Positions 57,616 through 64,000 of a stretch of 64,000 nt of DNA are shown here, one piece after another. The DNA is from Telmatactis stephensoni (Eukaryota; Cnidaria; Anthozoa; Actiniaria; Isophelliidae), in contig JALIZF010001875.1 in NCBI GenBank assembly GCA_029948255.1, positions 979,001 to 1,043,000 of the forward strand. The letters are read 5' to 3'. Position numbers and translations under genes: made by a program. Below the pieces are notes generated by a model. That model was given only the letters and a program-made list of their open reading frames with translations. It had not been told where the DNA came from and made no database searches. Each line of letters starts with the position of its first letter. Positions within the stretch are counted from its first letter, which is position 1.

Positions 57616-58439
57616 TCCGATTCTAATTTTACGGTTAAAAACGCTAAAACTTCCAACTAAAAGGAACAAAAAAGCTACATTTTCAACAATTCAACATGGC
57701 GGCTGTAATGAGCTTCACTCGCCATTGACAGTGGACACGTGACGCGTTTCATGAATATTCATGAGGTTCGACCCGCCATTTATGGACCATTGGATATTTG
57801 TTACGTAAAATTACCTCATGATTCTTTCACCTCAATTCCATTCAAAAACACTTCAAATTAAAATAAAATTATTTGATTAAGTTATAATTTTCCTCGCCTC
57901 TGTAAGAAGCTAAATTTGATTATGATAATTTTAATTGTAAATATGACCAGCTGGATCGGGGGACAACTTGAACATGAAAAATTTCGTGTTTCAGATCTCG
58001 GACTACCGTTAACTCGCCGTATCGGTTTCATTTCTCTCAAACGAAACTAAAACATCGCCGCTGATTTTCGCTACTCCATCTTACACTTGAAAAATAAAGA
58101 AAAGGGGTGTAAAAAGGCATCCAAAAATAAAAACAAAAACTTAATTAGAAGAATAACAATTAGAGAGAGAGAAAAATAGGAAGAAGACGGAAATAAACCA
58201 ATAATGAAATAGCACTGCTTATACTTGTGTTAAGTTGCAAATTTACATGAAAAGTCTTTCAAAAATAAACCCTTTACAGTTAGAAACGTATTTATTGTTG
58301 CAATCATCACACCACCTGCAAGGCATCATCATCAGCATCATCCTATTACTGCTAGCAGGCCACCCTTCACAATAGCTGCTGGTCATCAGCTTTATTCACC
58401 CAATCAGAACGTTTGGACTTCTCATCACCATCATTGTCA

Positions 58440-58650
58440 TTATAATCATTGTCATCATCATCATCATCATGAATATCTCCATCGCAAACATTAAATAATT
58501 TTCAAGATCGTTGTCGCCTTTATATCGTCCCATAAATCATTAATAATATTATCATCATTGATAATTTCTTCATCATTATCCTACCTCATGCAGAAGCCGT
58601 TTTTCTCATCATCTAATCATCATCATCATCATCATCATCAATGATATCAT
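58440..58650. repeat. CAT/ATC trinucleotide-rich tract
   Basis: Runs of CAT at 58453-58475 and 58616-58645 within a longer AT-rich CATCAT-like region. Confidence 0.85.
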
Positions 58651-59384
58651 CTGTCTTTTATAGTTACGACTAGCTAATTGTCTTAAATCATGGTCTAAGT
58701 TTTTAACACTAATATATGAAATCCGAATGTGGCCTAAAGCTGCTGAAAAGAATTGAATGACTGTCAAATACATAAGATTACTCAATGTTGGTCAGAGTAC
58801 AAAACGAAACAAGCGATTGACTGATGAGCTGACACAAGGCAGGTGCACGGCCAGTCTCCTGCTGCCATAGAAACTACGAAACCCTAGATCGACTGTTACC
58901 TGTTGAGAATTAAATTCCATGTGATTCATCTCTAGATAAATAGACCGGTCCTTTTAAACGTTGAATATTTATAAAAGATGTAAAAACAAGGTGAAAAGGA
59001 AGTAGAAGGGAAGAATACCAGGAAATAAGCGTCGTATCAGCAATGAATAGCAGAAACGAAACATTAGCGATGAATAGTGCATTATGTCATCATTTCACTA
59101 CAATTACTAAAATGCGTTGCCCACTTTTTTTAGCTTATTAAGTAATTAACACCAGTTGTTCTACATTTCGCAAAAGGGAATCATAATCTGAAGAAGGCAA
59201 TTGTTACAGCATATTCTAAATAATGTGGTATATAGTTCTAGACGGCGTTGAGCAAATACGGGTTAATCATTTTTCGAAATTTCAAGGGCTTACTTAAATT
59301 GATATTAAAAAAAACAACACAATACGAAGGAATTGAAATTATTCAGTCGATCAGGTTGTTGCATAGCCCTAAAGTTTTTAGTAC

Positions 59385-59675
59385 TATTTCAAAAGGTAAT
59401 TAACGTTGTCGAGTGAGAGGCTTCAACCTCAGAGACTAGACCGAAAAGGAGTATGGGTAGATGTAACAATTTAGTCTTTGGTCTGAGTTTTTAGCAATTT
59501 CAAATGTACGGCCGCTTTGGGGAGTAAGGTCGAGACAAGTGAGATGTGCCTTGCTGTGTTGTGATATTCACGTAGTGTTATAGCTTTGAGCTTATTTCTT
59601 ACTTTCAGTCTAGTCATATGGTCTTATTTGAAATTTTAGTCCGAGAACCTTCTCGTAAAATAGGTGCAAATTACT
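59385..59675. mobile_element. Relative of the 17369-17657 element
   Basis: Begins near CTATTTCAAAAGGTAATTAA, shares GACTAGACCGAAAAGGAGTA and TTATAGCTTT stretches, and ends near AAAATAGGTGCAA. More diverged than the intronic copy. Confidence 0.55.
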
Positions 59676-60654
59676 ACGTGTAGCGCATTATAAAAGATGA
59701 ATGAATGAATGAATCAAACTACGACTGACTGGCAAGGGATCTGTTGTCTTCAGTTGAAGGAAAACTGAAAGAATTGAAACCCGTTCAGCAGGTGGCATGG
59801 CTATTAAACTGACAACAAGCGAGGCAAAACACTATTGACACTTCGTAAAACACCAGTTAATATTATCAAAACAACAACCTTTAAGTTGTCTTTTGTAACT
59901 TTTCATTGTTCTCCTTAATGACATCATCGCCTAAGAATGTATCTGTTACTATGGCAATCATCACACAGTAAGACAGCTTTGGAAAGCAGCTTTTAATTTT
60001 TTTGTTTGCTTTCCTCTTGAGCTTTTTAGCCGTTGAGCAAACAAACTAGTTTAAAGCTAAACGAATTTTTTTGTTTACCAGAAGACTCTCTTCAAAGAAA
60101 TCTGGATTTCACAGCAAAACCTGATTAAGTTTCCCAATTCTTTTCTTCATTAATTGGTAACTATGTGACCAAGTTAAACACTAAGATTGTTTGTCATGAT
60201 AACCGTTGGCATGGTAGTCACGTAAGTATCTTGCGTCAATGTCAGAACAAATGACAATCACTCAGCCATGCAGCTTTGACGAACAGCAAGTCCTTTACTG
60301 GCAACAGTAAATGACTTAAGTTCTCGTGTGATTGGTCGTTGACGGTTGTTGGATGGGTGGGTAATGAAAATATAAGATAGCTAATTGGATGGTAATGTTG
60401 AATAAGCTTATACAGCTTGGTAACAGGCTCTGTTGTGTTCTTGGCTTTAGGCAAATTTCTACAATTATCTGAAGAAGGACAGCCACATACCATGCATCAA
60501 AGTCTACGTTCCATTTGCTAGAGACTTCTGAACTGCTTGTCAAAAGGCGCATTTATGAAGGGCTAGCCTTTTCTAGAAATACCTATGGGATTAACATCGA
60601 TTATGGTGTTCATCACCATTGTCAACATTTTGTTTTTCTCACTGCCGGGTATTT

Positions 60655-60712
60655 TTGGACGATATTTACCTTGCGATATTTACCTTGCGATATTTACCTT
60701 GCGATATTTATA
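60655..60712. repeat. 17-bp tandem repeat
   Basis: Unit GATATTTACCTTGC(G) occurs about three and a half times. Confidence 0.85.
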
Positions 60713-61329
60713 ACTTGAGCTTAAATTCACAAATATGTTTGTAGATTAATTGGGTTTAGCTTCATTTGAATAGATTTGGTCGCGCGCTAGCTATTGTTAG
60801 ATGCGCGCTTAATGTTTTGATCACAAATTGTTTTCTTATGTTGTAACGAGCATTTTAGATGTTATAATTACCCTGAGGATGACCGCGTAGGTTGAAAGCT
60901 CGGTAAAATAAAGTGAATGTATTAAGGTTGATGAAGCAAATCTATCCAAATGAAATATTGAACTTGTCATACTCTCTTGCTCGAGGCTTTCCCTGCGTTT
61001 GTGCACGCCACTTTTGTCGAATTCAATATCGGCATCATCAACTCGAAAAAGGCCATACACACACACACACACACACGTACGGTGAACTAAGTTGTTAACC
61101 CCACACCACAAATTCTGGCATGATCAACTACAAAAACCGAGAAAATCCTTTTTAGCGTTCTATGCATTTGCTTGGTTCCAAATAAAAAGCGATCACGTGG
61201 TTTTCGCTTAGAATGCCACGCACTAACAAATGTTTTACTTGTCTCCTGTTTTCTCCAGTGTGCGTCGGAGTGAAGTGCTAAAATTGCAGAATATGCTGTT
61301 CTTTTTTGTTTGTTTGTACGTTCGTACGT

Positions 61330-61881
61330 TTGTTTGTTTGATTGTTTGATTGTTTGATTGTTTGATTGTTTGATTGTTTGATTGTTTGATTGTTTGATTG
61401 TTTGATTGTTTGATTGTTTGATTGTTTGATTGTTTGATTGTTTGATTGTTTGATTGTTTGATTGTTTGATTGTTTGATTGTTTGATTGTTTGATTGTTTG
61501 ATTGTTTGATTGTTTGATTGTTTGATTGTTTGATTGTTTGATTGTTTGATTGTTTGATTGTTTGATTGTTTGATTGTTTGATTGTTTGATTGTTTGATTG
61601 TTTGATTGTTTGATTGTTTGATTGTTTGATTGTTTGATTGTTTGATTGTTTGATTGTTTGATTGTTTGATTGTTTGATTGTTTGATTGTTTGATTGTTTG
61701 ATTGTTTGATTGTTTGATTGTTTGATTGTTTGATTGTTTGATTGTTTGATTGTTTGATTGTTTGATTGTTTGATTGTTTGATTGTTTGATTGTTTGATTG
61801 TTTGATTGTTTGATTGTTTGATTGTTTGATTGTTTGATTGTTTGATTGTTTGATTGTTTGATTGTTTGATTGTTTGATTGT
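61330..61881. repeat. TTTGATTG octanucleotide array, ~550 bp
   Basis: About 68 copies of TTTGATTG with no visible variant unit. Because eight is not a multiple of three and the unit lacks stops in two frames, long minus-strand open frames (317 and 209 codons) run through it; they are artefacts. Confidence 0.98.
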
Positions 61882-61929
61882 ACTTTTGTTTGTTTTATGT
61901 CGTTCACCGCCAGGAGAAAAAGTGATTGT

Positions 61930-62340
61930 ACGTTTGTGTAGATTAAACAGATCTAGGAATAACTTATAACGGTTGAGATTTAAACTTCTAACTGGAACTG
62001 AAATTTTACTTCTCTGGACGTTTCGGATGGCATCCGCCATTCTTCTTCAATGCTGGGACTTGGAGGACTGGGAACCAGATAGAACGCGGTCCCAGGTTCC
62101 CGACACTGAACTCAACACGTAGACCTTTCTTCCGGTTGAGCTTCGGGGAGCGTGCTTTGACGTAAATCGCTTCTCGAATACCACGTTCAAACCACCGCTT
62201 TTACCGATCCAAAATGTTGGCCTTAGCCAACGAAAAGAAGTGTCCTTCGTGTTGTTTAGCGTGTTCGAAGACAGCTGAAGTAGTACCATAGCCCCCGGCA
62301 CGGCAATGCTATAGCCCCCGGCATAGCCCCCGGCACGGCA
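61930..62340 (-). mobile_element. Inverted 3' part of a Penelope-like element (GIY-YIG end)
   Basis: Minus-strand copy of the GIY-YIG endonuclease segment. It shares CATTGCCGTGCCGGGGGCTA, CTTCAGCTGTCTTCGAACAC and AGAAGCGATTTACGT with 62890-63007 in opposite orientation. Unlike the forward copy it continues into the proper domain end (AIYVKARSPKLNRKKG). A GCCCCCGGCACGGCAATGCT stretch is locally triplicated near 62290-62343. Confidence 0.75.
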
Positions 62341-63007
62341 ATGCTCTTGGATTCCCAGGTAGAGATTAAGGACGATGGTCATTTATCAGTTTCGGTCTAT
62401 AGAAAACCTACGCACACGGACCAATACTTGGCCTTCGACTCCCATCGCCCATTGGAACACAAGCTAGGAATTGTTATTAGGACACTTCACAACAGAGCGC
62501 AAACCATTGTCATGGAGGATTCCACCCGTCGGGATGAATTAGATCGTTTAAGACACATGCTGGGTAAGACCTTGAACCTTTCACAAGGCTCTTAAACGTC
62601 TGCATACTGGGAACACTGAAGCAATGGGAATACTTTGAATCGAAAGGTGAACGTCACCCTTCCTTATGTGAAGACTGTATCAGAGAAACTCAGAGAAACG
62701 AATATTTCAAAATTAAACTTCGGCACCTCTACCATCTTTAGACCCCAATAGACTTGAGACAGATTCTAGTGCATCCCAAAGATAAGGTCCCAAAGGGCTC
62801 AAAGAGTGATCTCGTTTACCAACTTGAATGTGAAAAATGTGGTGATTCTTACATTGGTGAGACCTCGCAACCACTTAAAGAGTGCTTCAAACAGCATTGC
62901 CGTGCCGGGGGCTATGGTACTACTTCAGCTGTCTTCGAACACGAAAGACACACCTTTTCGTTGGGGGAAAAGCGGTGGTTTGAGTGTGGTATTCGAGAAG
63001 CGATTTA
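62341..63007 (+). mobile_element. Penelope-like retroelement fragment: reverse-transcriptase end and GIY-YIG endonuclease
   Basis: The first open part (62341-62595) reads DGHLSVSVYRKPTHTDQYL, FDSHRPLEHKLGIVIRTL, the conserved end of the Penelope reverse transcriptase. The second (62754-63007) reads DLVYQLECEKCGDSYIGETS, QPLKECFKQH, RWFECGIREAIYA: the YQ-C-x2-C and YIGET motif of the GIY-YIG domain that follows it. The frames are broken between the two parts and the 5' region is missing. The forward copy stops at GCGATTTACG where the MITE at 63008 begins. Confidence 0.88.
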
Positions 63008-63103
63008 CGCCGCCCTCGAATTAACGCCGCCCCCGAATAAGCGCCGCTTCAGATATCCTTTAAATGTGATAACGCGGCGCTTAAACAGGTAAATACGGTA
63101 TTG
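63008..63103. mobile_element. MITE, TATTTACTCG-AAGCGCC family, partial copy 3
   Basis: GAATAAGCGCCGCTTCAGAT, then AACGCGGCGCTTAAACAGGT and AAATACGGTATT at the right end match the ends of copies 1 and 2. Its left end is fused to the Penelope fragment. Confidence 0.75.
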
Positions 63104-63589
63104 GTGGTTAGAGGGGACAACTAAGCTGCAAAGCAGGCAATCTGTTAGGGTTGGTGCAATTTGGGGGATGTGGGATTCCTGAGTGAGCACCGGCGATGTA
63201 CCGGAAATGTAGCCAAGCAAAACCAAGGAAGTCGAGAGGGGGGAAAGAGCCCTCTCTCCTATCACTCATACTTTTTTTGACATTTTCTCACATCTTTTTG
63301 TACTTGAGTCTCAAATTCCCCCAATTAACTACCCACTGTAAAAACTATCGTTCTTCAAAGAGTTAACGTAGAGTAAACGAAGACGAAGAAGACTGAACCC
63401 AAAATATGACTGGTAGTCCAATTAAGTCTGAGACACTCTAAAAGGTACCAGATTGCAGATTTTGACCCCTAAAAGGTACGACAAGCATCCCCTTCCATTT
63501 ACGATCGGAGCCCCCCCGATGTCATCAGTTTCAGTATAAATTAAAGTGTCACTATATTAGGTTGGCAGTGTTCAAAACTATCAAACAAG

Positions 63590-63872
63590 GTCAAGAGACC
63601 ATAATACTAAGAGAGCGAAGCTCAGTATTGATGTCTGTGCCATGTTCGTGGCGGCTAAGGCTATTTTTAGTAACTTCGCCATCGCGCGCGCAAGGCACTT
63701 AAACAATAGAATTCAAACGGTCCCTTCCGCGCGCACGCCAAAAAGCAAATTCTATTGGTTGAGGGCCTTGCGCGCGCGACTGGCGAAGTTACTAAAAATA
63801 GCCTTAGCCGCCACGAACATGGCACAGACATCAATACTGAGCTTCGCTCTCTTAGTATTATGGTCTCTTGAC
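63590..63872. mobile_element. Large foldback element with GTCAAGAGACCATAATAC ends
   Basis: Left arm GTCAAGAGACCATAATACTA through GCCATGTTCGTGGCGGCTAA and TTTAGTAACTTCGCCA; the right arm is the reverse complement, ending TATGGTCTCTTGAC. Arms about 110 bp, nearly perfect; the centre has AGAATTCAAACGGTCCC and GCGCGCACGCC. Open frames inside are palindrome by-products. Confidence 0.88.
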
Positions 63873-64000
63873 AAGGTAAGATAAAGAGCTAGCGACACAA
63901 GCTCTGGGGGAAGGTTGTGGCCATATGTACGGTGGCCCACAATGCAAAATTCCTTTGAAAACACAACAAAGTTTTATGGAACACAACAATCTTTCACAGA

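Larger units (their letters stand above)
57616..61000. other. Upstream region of the TIF1-like gene, no gene seen
   Basis: Contains a CATCAT microsatellite at about 58440-58650, the element at 59385 and a 17-bp tandem repeat at 60655. The first 200 bases (with TGGACACGTGACGCG, an E-box) are the likely TIF1 promoter. No conserved reading frame was recognised. Confidence 0.5.

Noticed and set aside
61087..62040. 317-codon and 209-codon minus-strand open frames (NNQTIKQS repeats)
   Set aside because: They are translations of the TTTGATTG microsatellite; no domain, no splice logic, composition entirely repeat-driven.
63642..63884. 80-codon plus frame and 70-codon minus frame
   Set aside because: Mirror-image peptides arising from the two arms of the foldback element.

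Overview
The window is nuclear DNA of an animal, most likely an anthozoan cnidarian such as a stony coral. The evidence is AT-rich sequence, intron-rich genes with standard GT-AG borders, an intronless class A receptor, a Penelope-like retroelement, and very dense short foldback elements and microsatellites. I cannot name the species. I assembled the four multi-exon genes by hand from splice signals, codon phase and family knowledge. No database search was possible.

Layout from left to right. (1) 0.67-1.59 kb: an intronless rhodopsin-type GPCR on the + strand. (2) 4.9-22.2 kb, minus strand: fifteen coding exons (724 codons, all phases agree) of a nephrocystin-3/TEP1-like protein with a DUF4062 domain and a P-loop STAND NTPase. 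The gene runs off, or loses recognisable exons, toward the left edge. Its introns hold two copies of a tRNA-derived SINE, many foldback elements, a tandemly duplicated splice acceptor and several microsatellites. (3) 22.3-26.5 kb: intergenic, with nested duplications and foldback elements, including a 67-bp hairpin element whose empty site is preserved next to it. (4) 26.5-40.1 kb, minus strand: a complete nine-exon choline/ethanolamine kinase of 368 residues. Its introns hold a LINE remnant, two back-to-back near-perfect palindromes and more foldback elements. (5) 41.1-44.2 kb, plus strand: a complete five-exon RPL27A of 148 residues, divergent from the kinase with about 1 kb between start codons. 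(6) 50.0-57.6 kb, minus strand: a TIF1-class TRIM gene (RING, two B-boxes, coiled coil, PHD, bromodomain) in seven exons. Its long first exon has several reading-frame breaks, while all downstream exons are intact. (7) 57.7-64.0 kb: no host gene seen. It holds microsatellites (an octanucleotide array of about 550 bp), a rearranged Penelope-like element and a large foldback element.

The genes do not form a pathway. They are ordinary neighbours: signalling receptor, STAND NTPase, phospholipid synthesis, ribosome and chromatin regulation. The unusual content is in the repeats: transcribed introns full of long hairpins, paralogous empty sites that date insertions, a splice acceptor duplicated in multiples of three, adjacent perfect palindromes, and a hammerhead-like RNA motif. 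I found no convincing new multi-gene system.
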